Shown here one piece after another: positions 1 through 7,787 of a stretch of DNA of 64,000 bases. The notes under the pieces were generated by a model. The model ran no database searches. It was not told the DNA's origin and saw only the letters and a list, made by a program, of their open reading frames with translations. The stretch is from Agreia sp. COWG (GTDB lineage Bacteria > Actinomycetota > Actinomycetes > Actinomycetales > Microbacteriaceae), in NCBI RefSeq assembly GCF_904528075.1, contig NZ_LR882035.1, forward strand, positions 310,001 to 374,000. Reading direction: 5' to 3'. Both the position numbers and the translations under genes were made by a program. Positions within the stretch are counted from its first letter, which is position 1. Every line of letters begins with the position of its first letter.

Positions 1-356
1 AAGAGCGCGAGCGCGAGAATCAGCCAGCTGGATGCGATCCCGACGAGCAGAAGCCCGGCTGCCGTCACGATCGTCGCGGCTATGGCGATGCGCGACGAGC
101 GGAAGAGGCGGATGAGGAGTCCTGCGCTGAGGCCCACCAGAAGGGCGCCCAGGGGATATGCCGCAACGGCCGCACCGAAGGCGGCGTTCGTGAGGCCGAG
201 TTCGGTTTTGATCTCTGGGTAGCGGGGAAGAAGATTCGCGATCAGCGCACCGTTCGTGAAGAAGAGAACTCCCACGGCGACACGCGCGCGCTGGGCAATG
301 CGGGGGTCGGCTGCGGCAATGCTGGGCTCGGTCGAGGCAGACAGGAGGCACTCCAT
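1..356 (-). CDS. MFS transporter, N-terminal part only
   Basis: Only the first ~118 residues are in the window; the gene runs off the left edge. It starts at an ATG at 356. The visible part is hydrophobic, with helix 1 around residues 26-38, a loop reading LLPRYPEIKTELGLTNAAFG, helix 2 and a basic stretch RLFRSSR, an arrangement typical of the first two helices of major facilitator permeases of the YbjJ type. It would act in the cytoplasmic membrane; the substrate cannot be told. It is divergent from a LacI-family regulator with a palindromic operator between them, so it is probably that regulator's target. Confidence 0.8.
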   Translation of the reverse strand, partial: MECLLSASTEPSIAAADPRIAQRARVAVGVLFFTNGALIANLLPRYPEIKTELGLTNAAFGAAVAAYPLGALLVGLSAGLLIRLFRSSRIAIAATIVTAAGLLLVGIASSWLILALAL

Positions 357-386
357 TCGGCTGGAACTCACGGACGTTCGCGGAAG

Positions 387-402
387 CCGTGAACGTTCAC
401 GG
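387..402. promoter_or_regulatory. Perfect 16-bp palindrome, likely LacI-family operator
   Basis: CCGTGAACGTTCACGG is identical to its own reverse complement and has the central CG typical of LacI/GalR operators. It lies between the divergent MFS and LacI genes. It overlaps the most upstream possible GTG of the regulator (389), which argues for the later start at 434. Confidence 0.7.
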
Positions 403-433
403 TCAGGGCGACGCTAGCAGTACACTCGAGGTC

Positions 434-1444
434 GTGGCAAACAACCGCGGAGCAAGCACGATCGTCGACGTCGCCGCGCTGGCCGGTGTCTCTCGACAGA
501 CCGTCACGCGGGCTCTGAACGACATGGTCGATGTGAGCGCGTCGACGAAGGCTCGCGTACTCGCAGCGGCCGACGAGCTCAACTATCGGCCGAATCGTCA
601 TGCGCAGAGCATGGTGCAGGGACGCACGACGACCATCGGGTTGGTGCTCGACGACCTCAGCAACCCCTACTTCGCCGAACTGGCGTCGGCCCTGAGTCGT
701 GTGGCCGCGGAGCGGCAGTGGAGTGTGCTGCTGTGCGACATCGGCACCGATCGGGAGAAGGGTCGCGCGCAGCTGGCATCGATCGTCTCCCGGGTGGATG
801 CGCTGGCGCTCACAGGCTGTCGTTCTGACACCCTCGAACTCCTTCCCGCCTCGGTGCTCCGTCAATCGACGATGGGGCTTCCTCTGCTCATGCTCGACGG
901 ACCGGATCACGAACGCCTCGACGCTCGGATCGTGCTCGACGTCGCGTCGGGAATGACCGCCGCGCTCGACCACCTCGTCGCGACCGGTCGACGCCGCATC
1001 GCCTTCGTGGACTCCGATGCCGGCTCCCCGGAGCGTCGAGACATCTACGACTCCTACCTCGAAGAGCGCGGCCTCGACTGGGGCGGCCGCCCCCACATCT
1101 CAGCCGACGAGACCGTCGACGGCGGGATGAGCGCCGCCGAGCGGCTGATGCGCGAGGCGCCTGATTGCGACGCCGTCCTGGTCTACAACGACGTGATGGC
1201 GATCGGCGTTCTCAAGACCATGCGAAGACTCGGATACCCGGTACCGCAGCAGGTCGCGGTGATCGGCATGGACGGTCTCGAGGTGGGTCGCCTCGTGACA
1301 CCCGAGCTCACGACCTTGGCCATCGATAAGGGCGCGATCGCGCAGGCATCCGTGGCTCTGCTCGAGCAGGTGCTCACGGCGGGGCGCCCCGCCATGCGCG
1401 AGGTCGTGATCGGTCTCACCCTGCTCGTTCGCGAGTCCTCCTAG
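434..1444 (+). CDS. LacI/GalR-family transcriptional regulator
   Basis: Predicted 336 residues, the usual family length. The N-terminal helix-turn-helix reads TIVDVAALAGVSRQTVTRAL followed by the hinge helix LNYRPNRHAQSM. The periplasmic-binding-like effector domain follows, with TIGLVLDDLSNPYFAEL at its start and VLVYNDVMAIGVLKTMRRLG and VIGMDGLEVGRLVTPELTTL near the end. A GTG at 389 is in frame but lies inside a perfect palindrome, so the GTG at 434 is preferred. It probably represses the divergent MFS gene and itself in response to a sugar-like ligand. The ligand is not recognisable. Confidence 0.92.
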   Translation: MANNRGASTIVDVAALAGVSRQTVTRALNDMVDVSASTKARVLAAADELNYRPNRHAQSMVQGRTTTIGLVLDDLSNPYFAELASALSRVAAERQWSVLLCDIGTDREKGRAQLASIVSRVDALALTGCRSDTLELLPASVLRQSTMGLPLLMLDGPDHERLDARIVLDVASGMTAALDHLVATGRRRIAFVDSDAGSPERRDIYDSYLEERGLDWGGRPHISADETVDGGMSAAERLMREAPDCDAVLVYNDVMAIGVLKTMRRLGYPVPQQVAVIGMDGLEVGRLVTPELTTLAIDKGAIAQASVALLEQVLTAGRPAMREVVIGLTLLVRESS

Positions 1445-1481
1445 TCTTCGAGCATCAGAGCATGATTATCGCTCGGTGGCG

Positions 1482-2534
1482 TTACGGGATCAGGCGCTGG
1501 TCGCGCATGCTCTGGAAGATGCTCAGGAACATCGCCTCGGTCTCGACGTAGTCGTGAAAGCCCGCGCGGCGGGATTTCGAGGTGTCTGCGATCACGTCGT
1601 AGTCCCACGAGAAGACGAAGTCGCCGAACTCCCACGACGAGACGGCGGAGTAGGGCGTGGGTTGGAGGCCGTGATCGGCGACCATCGCGTTCCAGAGCTC
1701 TTCTTTGTCGGCCATCACGTCGGCCAGGCGCATCGGCAGCGGAGGAGCCACGTCGAGGTCGAAGAAGGCCGCGATCTTCGGCCACATCGACGACCAGCGA
1801 AACATGTCCCCGTTGGTGATGTTGTAGGCCTGATTGGCGCTCGCAGGGTTTGTCGCCGCCCAGACCGTGGCCTTAGCGAGCAGATCGGCATCCGTCATCT
1901 CGATCAGGCTCGTGTAGGCGCCGGGTGACCCGGGAAAGCGCAACGGAATGCCGAGTCGCTTGCTGATCGACGCGTAGATCGCGATCACCATGGCGAGGTT
2001 CATGGGGTTGCCGAGCCCGATGCCCGCCACGACCGAGGGTCGAAGCGCCGACCAGTTCCAGCTGGAGCCCTTCTGCCGGCGCTCGAGAAACTGCTGCTGG
2101 TCGACGTTGAACTCCGGCGGCATGTGACCGGCGTCATCCTCTCTGGCCGGCGTTTCGAAGGGACCGAGGTGCGCGCCGTAGACCTTGTAGCCCTGCATCA
2201 GGCTGATGTGCTCGAGCTTTGGCGCGACGGCCTCGATCGCGTCGACCACGTTGGTGAGCATCGCGAGGTTCGGCTGCACGAGCTGCGCCCACGTGGGCCT
2301 GTCCTGGTAGGCCGCGTAGAAGATGTGGGTGACGTCGGTCAGATCTCTCAGGCCGGCCACGGTCGCATCGCGGTCGAGAAGGTCGATCGACCGGTGCGCG
2401 ACCGCGCCGCTGTCGGTGCCGCCGCGGCGGGAGAGCCCGACGATGTTCCAGCCGCCCTCCTCCCGCATATGCGCGATCAGGTTGCCGCCGATCACTCCCC
2501 GTGCTCCCACGACTACTGCTGTTCTCTCGATCAT
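1482..2534 (-). CDS. SDR-family NAD(P)-dependent oxidoreductase, PRISE-like
   Basis: A 350-residue protein with an N-terminal Rossmann nucleotide-binding motif, GARGVIGGNLIAHM (about residues 8-21). Downstream, SLMQGYKVYGAHLGPFETPA matches the atypical active-site region of the extended SDR subgroup that includes progesterone 5-beta-reductase and iridoid synthase (PRISE), where Tyr-Lys spacing differs from classical SDRs. The ATG at 2534 begins directly before the first beta strand; an upstream start at 2558 would sit in the regulatory repeats. It is divergent from an ArsR-type gene, which probably controls it. Substrate unknown; an enone reductase is one possibility. Confidence 0.82.
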   Translation of the reverse strand: MIERTAVVVGARGVIGGNLIAHMREEGGWNIVGLSRRGGTDSGAVAHRSIDLLDRDATVAGLRDLTDVTHIFYAAYQDRPTWAQLVQPNLAMLTNVVDAIEAVAPKLEHISLMQGYKVYGAHLGPFETPAREDDAGHMPPEFNVDQQQFLERRQKGSSWNWSALRPSVVAGIGLGNPMNLAMVIAIYASISKRLGIPLRFPGSPGAYTSLIEMTDADLLAKATVWAATNPASANQAYNITNGDMFRWSSMWPKIAAFFDLDVAPPLPMRLADVMADKEELWNAMVADHGLQPTPYSAVSSWEFGDFVFSWDYDVIADTSKSRRAGFHDYVETEAMFLSIFQSMRDQRLIP

Positions 2535-2543
2535 TGTGCCCCC

Positions 2544-2600
2544 ATCGTTAAATCGCATTTTTACGATGCTGTCACCATAGCATCGTGATTTTACGATGCT
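2544..2600. promoter_or_regulatory. Nested inverted repeats between SDR and ArsR genes
   Basis: ACGATGCT occurs at 2563-2570 and 2593-2600, and its complement AGCATCGT at 2579-2586. These give two overlapping inverted repeats with 8- and 6-base spacers. A further imperfect pair, ATCGTTAAA at 2544-2552 and TTTTACGAT at 2559-2567, lies on the SDR side. This is a plausible multi-site operator for the ArsR-family regulator controlling both divergent genes. Confidence 0.6.
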
Positions 2601-2616
2601 CGGTTACAGTGGTGAG

Positions 2617-2931
2617 GTGGGAACGACAACAGAGACGCAGCTTGTGGCGGCCTTCAAGGCGCTCAGCCACCCGACTCGTCTCGCTATCCTCGGCTGGCTG
2701 AAGGAGCCGGAGTCGTTTCCTCCGCAAGACCAGCCCGCCGAAGAGGTCGGCGTCTGCCTGAAGCACATCCAGGCGCGAGCAGAGGTCTCCCAGTCGACGG
2801 CCTCGCAGTTCATGGCCGTGCTGCTGCGGGCCGATCTGGTGACGTGCACGCGAGTCGGCCAGTGGTCGCACTACCGCCGCAATGAAGACGCCATTGCCCG
2901 CCTCGCGCAGTCCGTATCAGACGGCATCTGA
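2617..2931 (+). CDS. ArsR-family winged-helix regulator
   Basis: A 104-residue protein with the hallmark ArsR start AFKALSHPTRLAILGWL and recognition region RAEVSQSTASQFMAVLLRADLV, followed by the wing (TRVGQWSHYRRN). No obvious metal-binding Cys cluster is present; the single Cys pair is not in the canonical alpha-3 motif, so the signal is unknown. I prefer the GTG at 2617; an ATG at 2596 lies inside an operator half-site. Its stop codon overlaps by 15 bp the stop of the convergent FecCD gene. It probably regulates the divergent SDR gene. Confidence 0.85.
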   Translation: MGTTTETQLVAAFKALSHPTRLAILGWLKEPESFPPQDQPAEEVGVCLKHIQARAEVSQSTASQFMAVLLRADLVTCTRVGQWSHYRRNEDAIARLAQSVSDGI

Positions 2932-3996
2932 GCGCGACCCGGATGCGGGTGCAAGCGCCAGCATCCACACCAGATACGCCCCGCCGATGGCCGCGGTGAC
3001 CAGACCGACCGGAATCTGGAACGGCGACAGCAGCCGCTGCGCCAGCAGATCCGCGCTCACGAGAATGGCGGCCCCCATCGCCGCAGAGGCCAGCACGGTC
3101 ACGCCGGGGGAGCGGGCGACGCGGCGGGCGAGCTGAGGGGCGGCGAGGGCGAGAAAGCCGATCGGTCCGGCCGTGGCCACGGCGATGGCGGCGAGGCAGA
3201 CCCCCAGCGCGAGCGCGACGGTGCGGGCGCGCACCAGGTGCAGCCCCACCGCGGCGGCCGTGTCGTCACCCAGCTCGAGGATGCGCAGCGAGCGAGAGGC
3301 GAGCAGCGCTACGGGTAACGCGAACGCCAGCACAATGACCAGCGGCAGCAGCGGCGCCCACGAGATGGCGTTGAGGCTGCCGTACTGCCAGGCCCTGGCC
3401 ACCTCCGCGTTCTGGATGTCGGCGCGGCTCACGAGATAGTCGTTCGTCGCCGCCAGCATCGCGGCCACGGCGATGCCCGAGAGCACCAGACGGTCGCCGG
3501 TCGCCCCGCGCCGCAGCGCCAACACGATCACCACGGCGGCCGTCGCGAAGCCGCCCACCAGGGTGCCCACCAGGATGGTCGTGGCCGTCGACGCGCCGAC
3601 GAGCAGGATCACCGTGAGCCCGCCGGTCGCTGCGCCCGTGGTGAAGCCGATGATGTCGGGGCTGCCCAGCGGGTTGCGCGACACGCTCTGAAAGATGGCA
3701 CCGGATGCACCGAGCGCGGCGCCTACGAGAAGCGCCGCGACCGCGCGCGGAAGCCGCTGGTCGACCACGATGAAGCGGTCGAGGTCCGATCCTCCGCCGG
3801 CGAGCGCATTGAGGGCTCCGGCCGGGGTGATGGCATAGTCACCCGTCGAGATCTCGATGACCGCCACCGCGAGGGCGACCGAGAGCAGCAGTGCGGCTAC
3901 GACGGCGGAGCGGCGGTGCACCAGCAGGATGGTGCCGCCCGGCATCCGGAACCGAATATAGCCTCGCGGCAGGGAGCGCTCGCCGAAGTCGGTCAT
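2917..3996 (-). CDS. FecCD-family iron-siderophore ABC permease
   Basis: A 359-residue membrane protein of the BtuC/FecD fold. Recognisable family stretches include VDQRLPRAVAALLVGAALGASGAIFQSVSRNPLG-type residues near position 70-100, GSPDIIGFTTGAA, WQYGSLN, and the late LAAPQLARRVARSPG loop that contacts the ATPase. It starts at an ATG at 3996 that overlaps the stop of the upstream permease by 4 bp (ATGA), so the two are translationally coupled and likely form a heterodimeric channel. Iron control is expected from the box at 5010-5028. No ATPase gene is adjacent. Confidence 0.93.
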   Translation of the reverse strand: MTDFGERSLPRGYIRFRMPGGTILLVHRRSAVVAALLLSVALAVAVIEISTGDYAITPAGALNALAGGGSDLDRFIVVDQRLPRAVAALLVGAALGASGAIFQSVSRNPLGSPDIIGFTTGAATGGLTVILLVGASTATTILVGTLVGGFATAAVVIVLALRRGATGDRLVLSGIAVAAMLAATNDYLVSRADIQNAEVARAWQYGSLNAISWAPLLPLVIVLAFALPVALLASRSLRILELGDDTAAAVGLHLVRARTVALALGVCLAAIAVATAGPIGFLALAAPQLARRVARSPGVTVLASAAMGAAILVSADLLAQRLLSPFQIPVGLVTAAIGGAYLVWMLALAPASGSRSDAV

Positions 3997-5009
3997 ACCG
4001 GCCTCCGTCGCAGCAGCAGAATGATCAGAACCGGGGCGCCAATGAACGCGGTGACCACGCCCACCTCGAGTTCCGACGGCTGCGCGACGAGCCGCCCGAT
4101 CACGTCTGCCGCCAGCACGAGGGAGGGTCCGACGAGGGCCGAGAGCACGAGGATGGTGCGCTGGTCGACGCCGACGACCAGGCGCAGCACGTGCGGAACC
4201 ACGAGTCCGACGAACGCGATCGGGCCGGCGGCCGCGGTGGCCGCACCGCAGAGCAGGGTGATGGTGGCGATTACGAGAACGCGCAGCGCGGTGACCGGAA
4301 CGCCGAGCGAGACGGCCTGCTCGTCGCCGAGGGCGAGGGCGTTGAGTGACGGGCCAGAGAGCAAGGCGATCACCAGGCCCGCCGCGATGAAGGGAAGAAC
4401 CGAGAAGATCGTGTCGAAGCCGCGGTTCGCGACCGAGCCGATCACCCAGAAGCGGTACGAGTCGAACGCCGTCGCGTCGAACAGGGTGATGATGCGGGTG
4501 CAGGCGCCCAGGCTGGCCGTGAGGGCGACTCCCGCCAGCACCAACCGGGCATGATCGCTGGCCTGCGTGCGGCGGATGCTGATGAGATAGACGAACACCG
4601 CCGCGGCTCCGGCTCCGACGAAGGCGAACCACAAGTATTGGTTGCTCTGCGTGGCGCCGAATACCGAGATCGCGATGACGACCGAGAAGGCGGCGCCGGC
4701 GTTGACGCCGAGCAACCCGGGCTCGGCGAGGGGGTTGCGGGTCAGAGCCTGCATGAGCACGCCAGAGACGGCGAGGGCCGCTCCGGCCACGATCGCCAGC
4801 AGGGTGCGCGGCATGCGCAGCTGCCACACGATGATCGACTCGCGTGATCCGTCGGCGGAAAGCAGGCCATTCCACACTTCGCCGAGGCTCAGGTTCTTCG
4901 AGCCGATCGCCAGGCTGAGCAGCGCGAACGCGACGAGGGTTGCGGCCCCCGCGGTCAGCACGACGGCCAGGCGGCCCCGGCGCTGCAGTCTCTGTGCGTC
5001 AACGCTCAC
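3993..5009 (-). CDS. FecCD-family iron-siderophore ABC permease
   Basis: A 338-residue polytopic permease. Family signatures are WQLRMPRTLLAIVAGAALAVSG, MQALTRNPLAEPGLLGVNAGA and the ATPase-contact region AFVGLVVPHVLRLVVGVDQR. The GTG start at 5009 lies at the edge of a DtxR/IdeR-type iron box, with a possible -10 element (TAGGCT) 7 bases upstream, so its mRNA may be leaderless. It is the first gene of a two-gene leftward operon, divergent from the binding lipoprotein. The pair would import a ferric siderophore together with an ATPase encoded elsewhere. Confidence 0.93.
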   Translation of the reverse strand: MSVDAQRLQRRGRLAVVLTAGAATLVAFALLSLAIGSKNLSLGEVWNGLLSADGSRESIIVWQLRMPRTLLAIVAGAALAVSGVLMQALTRNPLAEPGLLGVNAGAAFSVVIAISVFGATQSNQYLWFAFVGAGAAAVFVYLISIRRTQASDHARLVLAGVALTASLGACTRIITLFDATAFDSYRFWVIGSVANRGFDTIFSVLPFIAAGLVIALLSGPSLNALALGDEQAVSLGVPVTALRVLVIATITLLCGAATAAAGPIAFVGLVVPHVLRLVVGVDQRTILVLSALVGPSLVLAADVIGRLVAQPSELEVGVVTAFIGAPVLIILLLRRRPV

Positions 5010-5028
5010 TTAGGTAAGCCTATGCTTA
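5010..5028. promoter_or_regulatory. DtxR/IdeR-type iron box
   Basis: TTAGGTAAGCCTATGCTTA matches 14 of 19 positions of the DtxR/IdeR consensus and is itself partly palindromic. It occupies nearly the whole 23-bp gap between the divergent siderophore permease and binding-protein genes and covers the -10 region of both, so iron-loaded repressor would shut both directions. Confidence 0.8.
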
Positions 5029-5032
5029 GTCG

Positions 5033-6064
5033 GTGTTCACTACAGAATCGAAGAGGCGAACCTCGCTGGCCTCCATTTTACTTGCAGCCCTTCTTCTGGC
5101 CGGATGCTCCGCCACGACGCCCGCGGCGACGGAAGCACCCGCGGCCGACGCGCATCCGGGCAGCTATGTGACCCCCCGCACCATGCCCGAGGGCAAGGGC
5201 AGCGGCGCTGCCGACGGGGTCTTTCCCCGCACCGTCGTGCACTTCGCGGGCTCGACGACCCTCGACGCCGCCCCCAAGAAGGTCGTCGTGATCTCGACCG
5301 GCCAGGCCGACGCGCTGCTCACGCTCGGAGTCGTGCCGACCGGTTCGACCTCGGGCGACGGTGCCGACATGATTCCGTCGTACCTCTACACGGCGTTTCC
5401 CAACGATAAGGCGGCGCTCGACGCGGTCACCTACGTGGGCAGCCGCTTCGAGCCGAACGTCGAGACGATCGCAAACCTGGCCCCCGACCTGATCGTCATG
5501 AGCGCCTCTGGCAAGGACGCGACCGCTCTCTACGCGAGCCTGAGTGCGATCGCACCGACCGTCGTCACCCAGGGAACGGGCCTGTACTGGAAGCAGGACT
5601 TTCTTCTGCTCGCCGACGCGATCGGCAAGACCCAGCAGGCCGAGCAGTGGCTCGATGACTACCAGGGAGACGCGCAGGCCTTCGGTGCCACGGTGAAGGG
5701 TGCGCCGACGGTCTCGTTCGTGCGCAAGAACGCCGACCGCACGCGGGTCTTCGGCGTCGCGTCGTTCAGCGGCTCGGTCGCCGAAGACGCCGGGCTCGCC
5801 AGGCCCGCGAGCCAGCAGTTCACCGACGACACGTCTATCGACATCAGCGCCGAGCAGCTCGACCAGGCCGATGGCGACTACCTCTTCTATGGCGTGCAGG
5901 GCGGCGACGACACGCAGCTGACCTCGCTTCCGCTGTGGCCGACGCTCGCGGCGGTCGGCGACGACCACGCGATCTCGGTCGACGACGACGTGTTCTACCT
6001 GAACGTGGGCCCCACGGCTGCGCGGGGCATCCTGTCTCAGCTCGAGAAGACCCTCGCCGGCTAG
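5033..6064 (+). CDS. Iron-siderophore-binding lipoprotein of an ABC importer
   Basis: 343 residues. The N-terminus is a lipoprotein signal: basic residues (SKRR), a hydrophobic run, and lipobox LLLAGC with the lipidated Cys near residue 25. The mature part is a class III periplasmic-binding fold, with PKKVVVISTGQADALLTLGV, PDLIVMSASGKDATALYASL and SAIAPTVV typical of FepB/FhuD-like proteins. The GTG start is only 7 bases from a possible -10 (TATGCT), suggesting leaderless translation. It is divergent from the two FecCD permeases and shares the iron box with them. Confidence 0.92.
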   Translation: MFTTESKRRTSLASILLAALLLAGCSATTPAATEAPAADAHPGSYVTPRTMPEGKGSGAADGVFPRTVVHFAGSTTLDAAPKKVVVISTGQADALLTLGVVPTGSTSGDGADMIPSYLYTAFPNDKAALDAVTYVGSRFEPNVETIANLAPDLIVMSASGKDATALYASLSAIAPTVVTQGTGLYWKQDFLLLADAIGKTQQAEQWLDDYQGDAQAFGATVKGAPTVSFVRKNADRTRVFGVASFSGSVAEDAGLARPASQQFTDDTSIDISAEQLDQADGDYLFYGVQGGDDTQLTSLPLWPTLAAVGDDHAISVDDDVFYLNVGPTAARGILSQLEKTLAG

Positions 6065-6084
6065 CGGCCGGCACGGGCCACGAG

Positions 6085-6627
6085 TCAGCCGCGGGCCTCG
6101 ATCGTCTGCACGATCGTGGCGAGCACTCGCTTCATGTAGGGCGCCCAGAAGAGGCTCACGATGATGCGCACGAGCGGAGCTCGTTTCGGCAGGGCGTAGA
6201 AGCGATAGTGCCACCGGATGTTCGTGGTCGCGCCGATGCCGCGCGGCCCCATCCCGCCCGGCCCGCCCGAGGCATCCGACCCACCGTCGCCCCCGGGCGT
6301 GAACGTCCACTCGGCACGCCCGCCGCTCACGAGCCGGCCCAGGATGCCGGTGAACTGCGAGAGGTCGTAGGCGAAGAAGTTGGCCGGCGCGCTGTCGGTG
6401 ATGGTCTCGACGACGCTGCCGCCGTCTGAGAGCCGCAGCGTGCGCGTGTAGCCGACCACATCCCAGGTGGCTGGCTGCCCGACAACCTCGACCACGGCCG
6501 GGAGGGGCCCGTATTTCGGGTAGAACTCGGTGGGCGGCGTCTGCAGGGCGATCGTCCAGCTGCGCAGGGCTGCGGCCCCCGCAACGAGCTCGGTCTGCGC
6601 TTCGATGGTGTTTTTCGCTGCCGTCAC
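6085..6627 (-). CDS. SRPBCC-family protein
   Basis: 180 residues. The pattern (EFYPKYGPLPAVVEVVGQ, SDGGSVVETITD, WTFTPGGDG, then a C-terminal amphipathic helix) fits the START/SRPBCC helix-grip fold of polyketide-cyclase-like proteins, which bind hydrophobic ligands; the actual ligand is unknown. A GTG start at 6627 overlaps the stop of the upstream carboxylate-amine ligase by 4 bp, so the two are probably co-translated. A Gly/Asp/Ser-rich loop around residues 110-125 is an insertion relative to compact family members. Confidence 0.72.
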   Translation of the reverse strand: MTAAKNTIEAQTELVAGAAALRSWTIALQTPPTEFYPKYGPLPAVVEVVGQPATWDVVGYTRTLRLSDGGSVVETITDSAPANFFAYDLSQFTGILGRLVSGGRAEWTFTPGGDGGSDASGGPGGMGPRGIGATTNIRWHYRFYALPKRAPLVRIIVSLFWAPYMKRVLATIVQTIEARG

Positions 6628-7730
6628 AGCAGGCCTCCCACTGATTGTGTCTCTTCCACGACGAGCTTCACGACGTCGTCGAGGTCACCTGCTTCGGTGA
6701 ACGCAGCACGCTGCCTGTCGGCGGAGTTGCCGCGGCCTATGGTCTGCTCGGCCAGGGCTGCGACCTCGTCGTAGTCGCCGAGCTCGTCGAGCGCGGGTCG
6801 CAGTCGCTGCACCAGGCCGCGTACGGCGGCCGCCGCAGGAACGGGCCCCGGATGCGCTCCGCCGTCGAGCAGCTCGGCCGACAGTCCCGAGCGTGCCGCC
6901 TGCCAGAGCGCCGCCCTCTGCACGGGAGCCCGCCGCGCATCGAGCGGCGCGCCGCTCTGAATATCGAGCTCGGCCATGCGAACCGCGGCCCGGAAGAGCC
7001 CGGAGATCAGCACGGCGTCGTCGACGAGCGGCAGCGCGTCGCAGATGCGCAGCTCGAGCGTGGGCGCGTGCGATGACGGCCGGATGTCGAAGTAGGCCAT
7101 GCCCTTGTCTGAGATGACGCCGGTGTTGATCAGGTCGTCGATCAACTCGTCGTATTCGGCCGCCGACGAGAGCTGTCCCGTGGCGCCGGCGCTCGGCCAG
7201 CGCTGCCAGACCAGGCTTCGAACGCTGGCGTAACCGGTGTCATGGCCGTTCCAGAAGGGGGAGCTCGCCGAGAGGGCGAGCAGGGTAGGAAGGTGCTCGG
7301 CTACGCGCTGAGCGATGTCGACGGCCAGATCTCGGTCGCTGACGCCGACGTGCACCTGGAAGCCGCAGATCAACTGCTCGTCGACCAGCAGCCGGTACTG
7401 CTCCTGCATCGCACCGAATCGCACCGTGCTGGTGAGCGCGAAGTCAGAGATCTCTGACCTCGGAGCGGTGCCGACGGCCGCGATGCTCGTGCGCTGGAGG
7501 GCAGCGACATCCATGACCCCGCGGCGCAAGCGAACCAGCTCGGCGCGCAGGCCCGAGAGACTGTCGACGACCTCGCTATTGGTCTCGACGGTGGTGCGCT
7601 GCAGCTCGGCAGCGTAGCTTCGCGGATCGAGGCGATCGAGCAGCTGCGGCGCCGTGGCCGAGAGCCGCAGCGTATCGAGATCGATGAGGTGCAGCTCCTC
7701 TTCGGCACCCAGTGTCAGTTCCGCGCTCAT
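6624..7730 (-). CDS. Carboxylate-amine ligase, glutamate-cysteine ligase 2 family (YbdK-like)
   Basis: 368 residues. The N-terminus ELTLGAEEELHLIDLDTLRL carries the GxEEE metal/ATP-binding motif of GCS2 enzymes; CGFQVHVGVSDRDLAVDIAQRV and FDIRPSSHAPTLELRICDALP are two further conserved family blocks. These enzymes form amide bonds between a gamma-carboxylate and an amine using ATP, as in gamma-glutamylcysteine synthesis; YbdK-type members have weak activity and unclear physiological substrates. The ATG at 7730 is used. It overlaps the following SRPBCC gene by 4 bp. Confidence 0.9.
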   Translation of the reverse strand: MSAELTLGAEEELHLIDLDTLRLSATAPQLLDRLDPRSYAAELQRTTVETNSEVVDSLSGLRAELVRLRRGVMDVAALQRTSIAAVGTAPRSEISDFALTSTVRFGAMQEQYRLLVDEQLICGFQVHVGVSDRDLAVDIAQRVAEHLPTLLALSASSPFWNGHDTGYASVRSLVWQRWPSAGATGQLSSAAEYDELIDDLINTGVISDKGMAYFDIRPSSHAPTLELRICDALPLVDDAVLISGLFRAAVRMAELDIQSGAPLDARRAPVQRAALWQAARSGLSAELLDGGAHPGPVPAAAAVRGLVQRLRPALDELGDYDEVAALAEQTIGRGNSADRQRAAFTEAGDLDDVVKLVVEETQSVGGLL

Positions 7731-7787
7731 GAGCACAACCTAATGCCGGATGCCGGTGGCAGCTACGGGGTTGTATCGCCGTGCGGG

